A DNA stretch of 64,000 nucleotides from Thaumasiovibrio sp043421945 (GTDB taxonomy: Bacteria; Pseudomonadota; Gammaproteobacteria; Enterobacterales; Vibrionaceae): assembly GCA_043421945.1 (NCBI GenBank), contig JBHOGO010000002.1:131100-195099 (forward strand), given 5' to 3'. The notes below the pieces were generated by a model. The model had not been told where the DNA came from, ran no database searches, and saw only the letters and a list, made by a program, of their open reading frames with translations. Shown piece by piece: positions 18,545-27,764 of this stretch (within the stretch, counting starts at the first letter, position 1; every line of letters starts with the position of its first letter). The translations under genes and the position numbers were made by a program.

Positions 18545-19366
18545 ATGAAAACTAAGGTTATCAGCGCACTAGCACTAGCACTAGCATGCTCAATGGTATT
18601 TAACACTGCAGCTGCAAACGAAACTATCTCTGTAGTAGGTTCTAACTCTGTAACTCCATTGATGGAAGCGTTTGGTGAGACTTACACTTCAAACAACCCA
18701 TCAGTATTTGTTGAAGTTCAAGGCCCTGGCTCTTCTGCTGGTATCCGTGCTGCAAATGACGGTTCTGCAGACCTAGGTATGAGTTCTCGTAACCTAAAAG
18801 ATTCTGAGAAATCTGATGAGCTAAAAGAAGTTGTTATCGCTCGTGACGGTATCGCAGTCGTTGTTCACAACTCAAACTCAGTTCAAGCACTAGCTAAAGA
18901 AGACATCACTAAAATCTTCAAAGGCGAAATCACTAACTGGAAAGAAGTTGGTGGTGAAGATAAGCCAATCGTAGCTGTTACTCGTGACACAGCGTCTGGT
19001 ACTCGTGGTGCATTCGAAGATATCATGAGCCTGACTCAAAAAATCAACGACCAAACTGTAACGGCTATCTCTGCTCGTGCACAAGTTGCATCTGGTAACG
19101 GTCAGCTAAAAACTATGGTTGCTAACAACCCATTCGCTATCGGTTACATCTCTCTAGGTACACTAGACGAGACACTAGCTGGTGTTGAAGTTGACGGTGT
19201 TTACCCATCAGTTGAGTCTATCATCTCTGGTGACTACGCAGTACAACGTCCTTTCCTTGTTCTACACAAAGAAGTTAATGACGCAACAGAAACTTTCCTA
19301 AACTGGACTCTTTCTACTGACGCTCAGAAAATTGTTGCTGACCGTGGCTACATCGCTGTTAAGTAA
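18545..19366 (+). CDS. pstS: Periplasmic phosphate-binding protein PstS
   Basis: 273 aa from the ATG at 18545 (AAAGGA upstream); an in-frame ATG 12 codons earlier would disrupt the signal peptide. The signal is MKTKVISALALALACSMVFN. Phosphate-binding loops are visible: VVGSNSVT, GPGSSAGI, GMSSRNL and TASGTRGAFE. Codon choice is strongly biased (CTA Leu, GGT Gly, GCT/GCA Ala), as expected for a highly expressed protein. First gene of pstSCAB, followed by a hairpin that probably lowers transcription into pstC. Confidence 0.95.
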   Translation: MKTKVISALALALACSMVFNTAAANETISVVGSNSVTPLMEAFGETYTSNNPSVFVEVQGPGSSAGIRAANDGSADLGMSSRNLKDSEKSDELKEVVIARDGIAVVVHNSNSVQALAKEDITKIFKGEITNWKEVGGEDKPIVAVTRDTASGTRGAFEDIMSLTQKINDQTVTAISARAQVASGNGQLKTMVANNPFAIGYISLGTLDETLAGVEVDGVYPSVESIISGDYAVQRPFLVLHKEVNDATETFLNWTLSTDAQKIVADRGYIAVK

Positions 19367-19383
19367 TAAATAGTAAGATTTTT

Positions 19384-19412
19384 AACCCGCCCCACTTTGG
19401 GGCGGGTTGTTT
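19384..19412 (+). terminator. Attenuating hairpin between pstS and pstC
   Basis: AACCCGCCCCA and TGGGGCGGGTT form an 11-bp GC-rich stem with a three-base loop, followed by GTTT. Its place between pstS and the permease genes suggests partial termination or mRNA end protection, giving PstS excess. Confidence 0.75.
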
Positions 19413-19437
19413 GCCGTCTTAGGCCTTTGGAGTTTTT

Positions 19438-20352
19438 ATGACCATCGCAAGTGATAAATTAGAGAAACTGAGAAGCGCTGATTCGCTACAATCAAATGAC
19501 TCAATTGATTGGCGTGAACTGTTTTTCAAGTACCTCTTTATGTCGAGTGCCGCCCTAGGCATCATTTCACTCATTCTTATTGGCTACTTTATTTTCCGTG
19601 AAGGTTTTGAAGCCTTTGCAGTAGCTGGCGTTTCTAACATCGTATTGGGGCAGAACTGGCTACCTTCAGCGTTATTTGGTATTGCACCAATGATCGTTGC
19701 GTCACTTGTTTCTACTGCCGGTGCGGTTATTTTAGGTGTTCCAGTCGGTATCCTTACTGCCATCTTTATTGCAGAAGTGGCACCGAAACGCTTAGCAAAC
19801 ATTATTCGCCCAGCAGTAGAGCTATTAGCGGGTATTCCATCAGTTGTTTATGGCTTTTTTGGCCTAGTAATCATCGTTCCACTCATTCAACAGGTATTTA
19901 ATCTTCCTTCTGGTAACACCATTCTTGCCGGTATGATTGTACTTGGTGTGATGATTCTACCAACGGTTATTACCGTTTCTGAGACCTCTATCCGTGCTGT
20001 TCCTCCTACTTATAAAGAAGGTTCGTTAGCATTAGGGGCATCTCATATGTTCACCATCTTCAAGTTGCTATTACCCGCAGCTCGCTCAGGCATTATGACC
20101 GGTGTTATTCTCGGTATTGCTCGTGCTTTAGGTGAAACTATGGCAATCATCATGGTGATGGGTAACTCGCCAGCCATGCCTGAAGGCATACTAGATTCGG
20201 CACGTACACTAACTGCAAATATCGCGATTGAGATGTCATATGCAACCGGCCTCCACGCTAGCGCACTGTACGCCACTGGTATTGTTCTTCTTGTGTTTAT
20301 CATGACACTGAACGGCGCACTTCTTTACTTGAACCGCGAACGAGCGAAGTAA
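19438..20352 (+). CDS. pstC: Phosphate ABC permease PstC
   Basis: 304 aa, six predicted membrane segments, with the family motifs ELLAGIPSVVYGFFGL and the EAA loop RAVPPTYKEGSLALGASHMFTI split across the cytoplasmic side. It is the first of two channel subunits of the high-affinity phosphate importer. GGAG precedes the start; pstA begins 5 bp after the stop. Confidence 0.95.
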   Translation: MTIASDKLEKLRSADSLQSNDSIDWRELFFKYLFMSSAALGIISLILIGYFIFREGFEAFAVAGVSNIVLGQNWLPSALFGIAPMIVASLVSTAGAVILGVPVGILTAIFIAEVAPKRLANIIRPAVELLAGIPSVVYGFFGLVIIVPLIQQVFNLPSGNTILAGMIVLGVMILPTVITVSETSIRAVPPTYKEGSLALGASHMFTIFKLLLPAARSGIMTGVILGIARALGETMAIIMVMGNSPAMPEGILDSARTLTANIAIEMSYATGLHASALYATGIVLLVFIMTLNGALLYLNRERAK

Positions 20353-20357
20353 TTATC

Positions 20358-21203
20358 ATGTTATCTAATTCTATAAAAGACAAAATTGCGCTAAGCGTTA
20401 TATGGGGTTCGGCAATGATTACCGTCGGCTTCCTATTTTGGGTTGTTTGGTACATCCTATCAAACGGCTTAGCTTACGTAGACTGGACATTTATCAGCTC
20501 GAATTACACCACTATTGGTGAAGAATCTGGTATCTGGCCAATGATCGTTGCCACTATTTACATGGTTCTTGCCTCTATTGGTGTTGCTGCACCAATTGGC
20601 ATCATGACGGCAATCTACCTGACTGAATATGCTGCTGTTGGCAGTAAAATGGTTAAAGTTATCCGTTTCTGTACCGAATCGTTGGCTGGTATTCCTTCGA
20701 TTATCTACGGTCTCTTCGGTATGACCTTCTTCGTTGTTGTAATGGGCTTTGGTTATTCGATTCTCTCAGGTGCATTAACACTGAGTATCCTTATTCTGCC
20801 TGTTATTATTCGTACTACAGAAGAAGCACTGATGGCGGTACCTCAAACCTACCGTGAAGGCTCTTATGCCCTAGGCGCTTCTAAAATTTACACCATCTGG
20901 AAAGTTATCCTACCAAGTGCGATGCCTGGTATTGTAACCTCCGTTATCCTTAGTATTGGTCGTGTCATTGGTGAATCTGCACCGGTATTTATGACCGCTG
21001 GTATGGTTGCCCGTATTCCTGGAAGTCTTCTAGATTCTGGTCGTACGCTAACCGTTCACCTTTATAAGCTAACAACAGAGCTCTACACCATTCATGAATG
21101 GCACCAAGCTTATGCAACAGCCACTGTGCTGATTGTTGTTGTCCTAGTAATTAACCTAATCACCAAAATTATTGCTAACCGCTTCAATACCGCGACTTAC
21201 TAA
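20358..21203 (+). CDS. pstA: Phosphate ABC permease PstA
   Basis: 281 aa, about six membrane segments, with ESLAGIPSIIYGLFGMTF and MAVPQTYREGSYALGASKI as in the PstA family. It is the partner of PstC. It ends 13 bp before pstB. Confidence 0.95.
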   Translation: MLSNSIKDKIALSVIWGSAMITVGFLFWVVWYILSNGLAYVDWTFISSNYTTIGEESGIWPMIVATIYMVLASIGVAAPIGIMTAIYLTEYAAVGSKMVKVIRFCTESLAGIPSIIYGLFGMTFFVVVMGFGYSILSGALTLSILILPVIIRTTEEALMAVPQTYREGSYALGASKIYTIWKVILPSAMPGIVTSVILSIGRVIGESAPVFMTAGMVARIPGSLLDSGRTLTVHLYKLTTELYTIHEWHQAYATATVLIVVVLVINLITKIIANRFNTATY

Positions 21204-21216
21204 GAGATTTTTGACC

Positions 21217-21966
21217 ATGAATAAATTTGATATTGAAAACCTAGACCTTTTCTACGGTGAGAACCAAGCGCTTAAGCAAATCACACTACCGATTCCTGCT
21301 AAACAAGTAACTGCATTAATTGGGCCATCTGGTTGTGGTAAGTCGACCCTATTACGCTGTCTAAACCGTATGAACGACCTTATCGAAGGCGTAACGATTA
21401 AAGGTAAATTGCACATGGATGACGAAGATATCTATGGCAACATCGATGTATCTCGTCTACGTATCAAAGTGGGTATGGTATTCCAAAAGCCAAACCCATT
21501 CCCAATGAGTATCTACGATAACGTTGCTTATGGTTTACGTGCACAAGGTATCAAAGACAAGAAAGAGCTAGACGAAGTTGTTGAACGATCGCTTCGCGGT
21601 GCTGCAATTTGGGATGAAGTGAAGGACCGACTTAAGTCGCACGCATTTGGCCTATCTGGTGGTCAGCAACAGCGTCTATGTATTGCACGTACAATTGCAA
21701 TGCAACCTGACGTTATCCTAATGGATGAGCCAACGTCAGCACTTGACCCTATTGCAACGAAGAAGATTGAAGATTTGATGGAGTCACTAAAGAAAGATTT
21801 CACTATCGTTATCGTTACTCACTCAATGGCTCAAGCGCGTCGTATTTCAGACCGCACTGCTTTCTTCCTAATGGGTGAGCTTGTTGAACATGATGATACT
21901 CAAAACATCTTCAGCAGCCCTCAAGATGATCGTACTCGTGGCTACGTAAATGGTGACTTCGGTTAA
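21217..21966 (+). CDS. pstB: Phosphate ABC ATPase PstB
   Basis: 249 aa from the ATG at 21217 (MNKFDIENLDLFYG); an upstream in-frame start would lie inside pstA. Walker A GPSGCGKST near 36, the Pst-specific RMNDLIEG region, signature LSGGQQQR and Walker B VILMDEPTSALDP are all present. The operon ends here with no phoU, so PhoU must be encoded elsewhere. Confidence 0.96.
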   Translation: MNKFDIENLDLFYGENQALKQITLPIPAKQVTALIGPSGCGKSTLLRCLNRMNDLIEGVTIKGKLHMDDEDIYGNIDVSRLRIKVGMVFQKPNPFPMSIYDNVAYGLRAQGIKDKKELDEVVERSLRGAAIWDEVKDRLKSHAFGLSGGQQQRLCIARTIAMQPDVILMDEPTSALDPIATKKIEDLMESLKKDFTIVIVTHSMAQARRISDRTAFFLMGELVEHDDTQNIFSSPQDDRTRGYVNGDFG

Positions 21967-22077
21967 TAAAACAACCATATTTAGCTGTGCTTTCACATAG
22001 TTAAACTTCAATTTAAAAAATTGAGCCTCATCGCTCTAAGCAGATTATTCCAATAAAGATAAGCGATGGTAAATTTT

Positions 22078-22108
22078 GCCCCCTAATTGCAATATGGGGG
22101 CTTTTTTT
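22078..22108 (+). terminator. Terminator of the pst operon
   Basis: GCCCCC and GGGGGC form a six-pair stem around a 12-base loop, followed directly by seven T. It lies 112 bp after the pstB stop. Confidence 0.85.
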
Positions 22109-22468
22109 ATTCTATCTATTCCAATCCTTAACGGCGACAACAGTCTAACGCTTCCTGACGGTGCCCTTCACCTATTTCCTCGAATCATGCTAATGAACGT
22201 AGTGAGTTTACTTAGTCACTTTGTTTTCCCTATCATTAGGAAAACAAGAGCCATTCGTACCACCTTGCTATCCATTAGTGATCAATAAGAGTGATTCCTT
22301 TGTTGGAAACACATCAAAATTCACATGCTCTTGATACCTATTGCCACTTTCGCAAGTTATGATAAACCTCGGTCATTTGTGTTTTCATACTAACGGGATG
22401 GTGACGGCCGACAATTACCTAACACTACAAATATTGCTAATTACAACAAAACAAAGGTAAACACAACC
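22109..22468. other. Spacer between pst terminator and META lipoprotein gene
   Basis: No supported gene. GTTTTCCCTA at 22223-22232 and TAGGAAAAC at 22237-22245 form a small hairpin of unknown role. The 3' part holds the lipoprotein gene promoter region. Confidence 0.45.
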
Positions 22469-22924
22469 ATGAAAATGAATATATATCTATGCGGGTTCAT
22501 CGCGCTAGGGCTTACAGCATGTTCTTCAACACCAACAGAGTTGGCTCAGCATGAGCCTGTTAAGACGATAGTAACAGCCCAAGATCTGCTCCATCACAAC
22601 TGGAATCTAATTAGTATTGATGGTGTTAGTGTTGAACCTAAAGACAAATTAAGCATTCCACGCTTAGAGGTTGGAGAGGCGCTAAATAGCAACGGTTATG
22701 CCGGTTGTAATACTTTTATGGGTAAAGCAGAGCTACAAAATGGTCGCTTCCGTATAGAACAATTGATTAGCACAATGATGGCCTGCGATGACAGCGAAAT
22801 GGCGACAGAGAATGCTTTCATCACGACACTATCTGATTGGGGGGAGATGACTCTCAATGAAGACAGCATGATCATTCAAGGTCTGCACACTCTTGAATTT
22901 GAACTCAATGACTGGAAATACTAA
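22469..22924 (+). CDS. META-domain (HslJ-like) lipoprotein
   Basis: 151 aa with signal and lipobox LTAC (Cys18), then one META domain: LLHHNWNLISIDGV, SNGYAGCNTFMGKAEL, ISTMMACDDSEMATENAF and a short C-terminal strand. The domain occurs in HslJ, linked to novobiocin resistance and envelope stress. It meets the oppositely transcribed cyclase gene tail to tail with a four-base overlap. Confidence 0.88.
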   Translation: MKMNIYLCGFIALGLTACSSTPTELAQHEPVKTIVTAQDLLHHNWNLISIDGVSVEPKDKLSIPRLEVGEALNSNGYAGCNTFMGKAELQNGRFRIEQLISTMMACDDSEMATENAFITTLSDWGEMTLNEDSMIIQGLHTLEFELNDWKY

Positions 22925-24537
22925 ATTTGTTGGTAGCGATGCGTATCGCTACCAATCTTTGTCACTTCGACCCGATGTCGCCCATTACTTTTTGCCCGAA
23001 AAACCGCTTGATCAGCCAGCTGTATCAATTCATCTTTCTGCATATCTTTGATTTGGTAGGCGACAACAGAACCAATGCTAACAGAGATGTAACCTCCAGA
23101 CTCGATACTATCATTTGCCATTTTATCTTTTTCAAAGTTATCAAGTATACGCTGGGCTACAGGTAAAGCATCATTAGTGTTAGGTAGAATAATTCCAAAC
23201 TCATCGCCACCTATGCGAGCCAAAAGGTCACTGGCTCGATTCAAACTACGATAAATACGATCAACAACACCTTTAAGGCAGTCATCCCCCATCAAGTGCC
23301 CATACTGATCGTTATAAGCTTTGAATTGATCGATATCTATAATCATGATCACTAGCGGGGTCTTTTCTCTGCGCGAACGATAAAACTCTTGATCCAAATA
23401 ACGATCAAATAAACGACGATTAGCAATACCCGTCAATGGATCAGTATTCGATAGCATCTCAAGCTTTTGATTTACTGCTCGCAGTTTACTTGTCTTGTCT
23501 TCAACCGCGATTTCAATCTCTGTTGTACGGCGTAACTGGCTTCTCCATAACTGTGCCGAGGTGATCAAGAAGCATCCTCCTAAAGTAAGGACGAGTACCG
23601 TTAATTTATTTTGCTTTTCATGAATATAGCTGTTGGTTGGCGTAGCCTCTAGTGTCCATACCCGACTCCCAAGTTGCAATACCGTTGTCTGCGAATAAAA
23701 TGAGTCATCACTCAGCGATTTAACTTCGTGTGCCTTTGGGTATTGAAATAGAATTTGGCTATCATTAGCAATACCAGTCTCTGGAGTGGTATCTTTCAGC
23801 GTCATGAAGAGCGCTTTTTCAGCCGTTTTATCAAGTGCTGTATGCACTATCTGCTCAAGATTAATCGCTCCAACGAGTAGCCCTTTGAAACGCTGCTCAC
23901 GCTCAACGGGAGGTACCATTTCTCGATCATAGACCGGCAAAACCAATAGCGCAGCCTCTATCTCCTCCGCCCCCAAAGACAATGAAATCGGTCGCGATAT
24001 TTGAAGTACGCCGCTTGTTCTAGCTCGATTCAAAACATCAAGGTGTATATCTTCGGACCCGAAATCAAACCCATGAGTCCGCTGGTTATTGGAATAGGGC
24101 TCGATATAATGGATAGGGTAATAGCTTGGTCGTTCCTCGGCCTCGACCAACAAGCCTTGAGGAGATAGCTCAACAAAATGGTAATGGGGAAAAGTGCCTC
24201 GAAGGCTCTCTTCGTAACGTTGCCTCTCAGAGTGTTCGACTTTGGGTACCCATTCGAGAGCAATGAGACTTCGCTGCCGCTCAAAAAAACCACGAGAAAA
24301 CGACTGAAACTCCTGATGACTGACGTCATCATTGAGTAGATAAAATTGATTTAGTGCATAGAGCGGCTCTGAGTTACGGTGTAACTCATCATAGATAGAC
24401 ATTGCTTTCTCTTCTACGACAGATTGAAAGTCAGTGGCAATCCGATAATGTTCGAGTCTATCAAGGTAAGAGTAAAGGCCATATAGAAGAATCCCACCAC
24501 AAACGAGATAACTGAGTAACATATTCTGACTTTTCAC
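22921..24537 (-). CDS. CHASE-GGDEF diguanylate cyclase
   Basis: 538 aa from a GTG at 24537; the start is uncertain, with an ATG five codons later. A membrane segment at the N-terminus, a periplasmic CHASE-type domain (FQSFSRGFFERQRSLIALEW, AALLVLPVYDRE) to about 270, a second segment near 295-315, a short coiled coil (DKTSKLRAVNQKLEML) and GGDEF with RIGGDEF near 444. RASD five residues before GGDEF is an intact inhibitory I-site. It should make c-di-GMP in response to a periplasmic signal. A GGDEF gene also follows a pst operon on V. cholerae chromosome 2, from memory. Confidence 0.92.
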   Translation of the reverse strand: MKSQNMLLSYLVCGGILLYGLYSYLDRLEHYRIATDFQSVVEEKAMSIYDELHRNSEPLYALNQFYLLNDDVSHQEFQSFSRGFFERQRSLIALEWVPKVEHSERQRYEESLRGTFPHYHFVELSPQGLLVEAEERPSYYPIHYIEPYSNNQRTHGFDFGSEDIHLDVLNRARTSGVLQISRPISLSLGAEEIEAALLVLPVYDREMVPPVEREQRFKGLLVGAINLEQIVHTALDKTAEKALFMTLKDTTPETGIANDSQILFQYPKAHEVKSLSDDSFYSQTTVLQLGSRVWTLEATPTNSYIHEKQNKLTVLVLTLGGCFLITSAQLWRSQLRRTTEIEIAVEDKTSKLRAVNQKLEMLSNTDPLTGIANRRLFDRYLDQEFYRSRREKTPLVIMIIDIDQFKAYNDQYGHLMGDDCLKGVVDRIYRSLNRASDLLARIGGDEFGIILPNTNDALPVAQRILDNFEKDKMANDSIESGGYISVSIGSVVAYQIKDMQKDELIQLADQAVFRAKSNGRHRVEVTKIGSDTHRYQQI

Positions 24538-24800
24538 ACCCTGCCACTCAAAGAACCAAACACCTAATCAGTAAAGACTAGATCGCGCGGGCTTTCCAAT
24601 TAGACAGCCAAATGAACAATCCACATATTTTCACGATTCAACTCATTTCCGTCAGCATTTCACATCAATTTGTACCGCTTTCATAACTGACATCAGCTAA
24701 CTATTGAAATTAGTCGCAAAAGTATCAATTAGTTAAGCTATTTACCAATCAATCATTTATGCTAGAAAAATCGTGAAAGCAATTCGGAAGCTTTAGAAAG

Positions 24801-25139
24801 ATGAGAATGGTGTCCCCTTTACCAGGTCAACAAGACAGGTTGTTTTGTGATAATTTTAGGAAGTGGCCAAGACTCTTTCACTTTGTCGTCTTAGTTGCTG
24901 TCTCAATCAATATCAGTGCTTTCATACTTACCTCTCCGTTTAGCCTCCCCCCTGCAACGCTTCATGACATTCTTACCCTTTGGGGACTAGGGAACCTACT
25001 GCTGCTATTATGGGGGCTGTTACTAAAACTGAAAGCCAAATCAATCTGGTATCGTAACTACCACATTGGAAAAAGCTTACTTTTACTTATTTTCCTTCTC
25101 ATTGTCGATTTTCTTGCTTTAACGACCCTTCCTCAGTGA
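24801..25139 (+). CDS. Small membrane protein, 112 aa, unknown
   Basis: Three hydrophobic segments are visible (HFVVLVAVSINISAFILT, ILTLWGLGNLLLLLWGLLLK, SLLLLIFLLIVDFLALTTL). The N-terminal 25 residues are polar and cysteine-containing. No family is recognised. A perfect 12-bp inverted repeat follows the stop by about 40 bp. Confidence 0.6.
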   Translation: MRMVSPLPGQQDRLFCDNFRKWPRLFHFVVLVAVSINISAFILTSPFSLPPATLHDILTLWGLGNLLLLLWGLLLKLKAKSIWYRNYHIGKSLLLLIFLLIVDFLALTTLPQ

Positions 25140-25499
25140 AATTTTTTTCCTCCTAATAGGTCTCTTGTTTATAGCATCTAGTGATAAAAACAATAATTAT
25201 GTCCAATTTTTATCACTAATGGCTCAAAACGAGCAATATTGTGGCTATGCACGGGTTTTAAAGCGCATTAAACATGCTGTCATTTAGATAGTAATCAAGA
25301 GTCATTTATACCCTGCGTAACCTTCTTTACCGAAAAAAGATGCGTATAACATTTGCGCACTAAATAGTATCGCTGTGTGACATTGTTTAAGCAACACTCG
25401 TACCTCAGGGTATATAATGGTTAATAAATCATTAAAATAGCGTTACTTTTTTCACCGTAATAGAAAGTAGCAACCGCTTTCTAACGAGGAATACATAGA
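25140..25499. other. Promoter region of the TVP38-oxidoreductase gene
   Basis: Besides the inverted repeat there is a TATAAT hexamer at 25413-25418 without a good -35, and a small hairpin (GAAAG/CTTTC) near 25464-25482 just before the GAGGAA ribosome site. No gene is seen. Confidence 0.4.
25179..25218. repeat. Perfect 12-bp inverted repeat
   Basis: TAGTGATAAAAA at 25179-25190 is the exact reverse complement of TTTTTATCACTA at 25207-25218, separated by 16 bases. It lies in the spacer between the 112-aa gene and the TVP38 fusion. It could be a weak terminator or a regulator site. Confidence 0.55.
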
Positions 25500-27635
25500 A
25501 TGAGTATCAAAAAAATATCATTGTTCATCGCCTTAATCATCTTGATTGCAGCATGGTTTCTGTTTGACCTAGGTTCATTACTAACGTTAGAAAACGCAAA
25601 ACTACAGCAACAACAGCTCGGAGACGCTATAAGTGACAATCCACTCTATAGCAGTGTGCTCTTCTTTATGCTGTATGTCGCCGTTACAGCACTTTCATTG
25701 CCAGGCGCAGCAATCATGACTCTACTTGGTGGTGCATTGTTTGGTTTCACATGGGGGCTAGTTTTGGTCTCTTTCGCCAGCTCTGTTGGAGCGACGCTTG
25801 CATTTCTGTTTAGCCGCTATTTATTACGAGATTGGGTACAAAACAAGTTTGGCGATCGCCTAGCCACAATGAATGAAGGCATTGAAAAAGAAGGTAATTT
25901 CTACTTATTTACGTTACGCCTTATTCCTGTATTCCCGTTTTTTATGGTTAACTTGTTACTGGGGCTTACCTCTTTTAAAGCAAGAAACTTCTATTGGGTT
26001 AGCCAACTCGGTATGCTCGCAGGCACAGCGGTCTATGTAAATGCAGGTACACAACTTGCTGAGCTAGAGAGCTTAACCGGGATTATCTCCGCACCTATCT
26101 TATTCTCATTTGTCTTACTAGGTACATTTCCATTTTTTGCAAAAGCGATTTTAGGTCGAATACAAGCTCAAAAAGTCTACCGCGAATGGACAAAACCAGC
26201 AGCCTTTGACACCAATATGGTCGTTATTGGCGCAGGTTCTGGCGGTTTAGTATCCGCTTATATTGCCGCAGCAGTAAAAGCAAAAGTGACACTGATTGAA
26301 AGGCACAAAATGGGTGGCGACTGTTTAAATACAGGATGTGTGCCCTCAAAAGCGATTATCCGTGCTGCACACACGATGAAGGAAATTAGCCGTGCTCACG
26401 AGTTTGGTATTCAAAGTGAAGCACCTAGTGTTGATTTCCAAGCAGTGATGAAACGGATACACAGCGTCATTGACCACATCGAACCGCACGACTCTATCGA
26501 ACGTTACACCTCACTCGGTGTCGACTGTGTAACAGGAGAGGCAACGATACATTCTCCGTGGGAAGTAGAAGTGAACGGTGAGATGATTCGCACTGAAAAT
26601 ATCGTCATTGCAACTGGCGCAAGACCACTCGTGCCTAATATCCCAGGACTTGATGATGTTGAGTATTTAACGTCAGACACCATTTGGTCATTAACGGAAC
26701 AACCTAAGAGATTACTCGTACTTGGAGGTGGACCAATTGGGTGTGAACTTGCACAAAGCTTCAGCTTACTGGGCAGTGATGTCACGCTCGTTGAAATGGC
26801 CGATCAAGTTTTGATTAGAGAAGACAGTGAAGCCTCCTCTTTAGTGGCAAGTCACCTTCAACAGGATGGTGTATCGCTACTCACAAAACACAAAGCGTTA
26901 CGTTTTGGTCGAGACGATCAAGGACAGTTTGCTGAACTTGAGCACGGCGGTGAGACGACGCTTATTTACTTCGACAAAGTAATGCTTGCCTTAGGCCGTG
27001 TTGCTAACGTGAAAGGATTTGGTCTTGAAGCATTAGGCATTGAAGTTAACGGTCGAGGCACCGTTGATGTGAATGACTACTTACAAACTAAATACCCGAA
27101 TATCTTCGCGGTGGGTGATGTTGCAGGACCATTCCAACTGACTCACGCTGCCGCACACCAAGCATGGTATGCAGCGGTAAATGGTCTATTTGGTACATTT
27201 AAGAAATTCAAAGCTGACTATCGCGTGATCCCTGCGGTAACGTATACCACACCTGAAGTCGCAAAAGTTGGTATCAACGAAAGAGAAGCTCTCGAGCAAG
27301 GCATTGATTTTGAAGTCACCCGCTATGATATCGATGACCTCGACAGGGCTATCACTGACGGTGATGACATCGGCTTCATCAAAGTAATCACACCGAAAGG
27401 TAAAGATACTATCTTAGGCGTCACTATCGTAGGAAATAAAGCTGGTGACCTCTTAGCTGAATTCACCCTCGCAATGAAGCATGGATTAGGGCTTAATAAA
27501 ATTTTAGGGACGACCCACCCTTACCCAACAATGAGTGAAGCGGTTAAATATACTGCAGGAGTATGGAAAAAAGCGAACGCTCCCGAAAAGCTGCTCACTT
27601 GGGTAGAAAAATACCACCAATGGCGCAGAAAATGA
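25500..27635 (+). CDS. TVP38/VTT membrane domain fused to flavin disulfide oxidoreductase
   Basis: 711 aa. Residues 1-225 form a TVP38/DedA-superfamily membrane domain (ALSLPGAAIMTLLGGALFG, LFTLRLIPVFPFFMVNLLLG). Residues 235-700 form a class-I pyridine nucleotide-disulfide oxidoreductase: FAD motif VVIGAGSGGLVSAY, redox cysteines GGDCLNTGCVPSKA, NAD(P)H motif LVLGGGPIGCELAQ, FAVGDVAGPFQLTHAA and a dimerisation domain with GTTHPYPTMSEA. It resembles mercuric reductase or dihydrolipoamide dehydrogenase, but there is no MerA metal-binding N-domain. Such fusions are known from databases without firm function. ynjBCD starts 129 bp downstream. Confidence 0.92.
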   Translation: MSIKKISLFIALIILIAAWFLFDLGSLLTLENAKLQQQQLGDAISDNPLYSSVLFFMLYVAVTALSLPGAAIMTLLGGALFGFTWGLVLVSFASSVGATLAFLFSRYLLRDWVQNKFGDRLATMNEGIEKEGNFYLFTLRLIPVFPFFMVNLLLGLTSFKARNFYWVSQLGMLAGTAVYVNAGTQLAELESLTGIISAPILFSFVLLGTFPFFAKAILGRIQAQKVYREWTKPAAFDTNMVVIGAGSGGLVSAYIAAAVKAKVTLIERHKMGGDCLNTGCVPSKAIIRAAHTMKEISRAHEFGIQSEAPSVDFQAVMKRIHSVIDHIEPHDSIERYTSLGVDCVTGEATIHSPWEVEVNGEMIRTENIVIATGARPLVPNIPGLDDVEYLTSDTIWSLTEQPKRLLVLGGGPIGCELAQSFSLLGSDVTLVEMADQVLIREDSEASSLVASHLQQDGVSLLTKHKALRFGRDDQGQFAELEHGGETTLIYFDKVMLALGRVANVKGFGLEALGIEVNGRGTVDVNDYLQTKYPNIFAVGDVAGPFQLTHAAAHQAWYAAVNGLFGTFKKFKADYRVIPAVTYTTPEVAKVGINEREALEQGIDFEVTRYDIDDLDRAITDGDDIGFIKVITPKGKDTILGVTIVGNKAGDLLAEFTLAMKHGLGLNKILGTTHPYPTMSEAVKYTAGVWKKANAPEKLLTWVEKYHQWRRK

Positions 27636-27764
27636 GGAAATGAGATAGCTCGGAGCATTAAAAAGACACTGTGAATGCAGATCGTTACATGAGGTCTGCT
27701 CATCATATACTTACACGCTGTAAGACCACGAAATACGGATAATTCGAGACACGGAGAGAAGTCC

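Noticed and set aside
22076..22288. 70-codon frame after pstB
   Set aside because: It runs through the pst terminator and lacks a ribosome site and homology.
25500..27635. Mercuric reductase
   Set aside because: The CLNTGC flavoprotein part fits, but there is no HMA domain, no C-terminal vicinal Cys pair and no mer neighbours.
27636..27764. TPP riboswitch upstream of ynjB
   Set aside because: YnjBCD has been thought of as thiamine-like, but no CTGAGA-type THI box is present; only a small GCAGA/TCTGC hairpin is seen.
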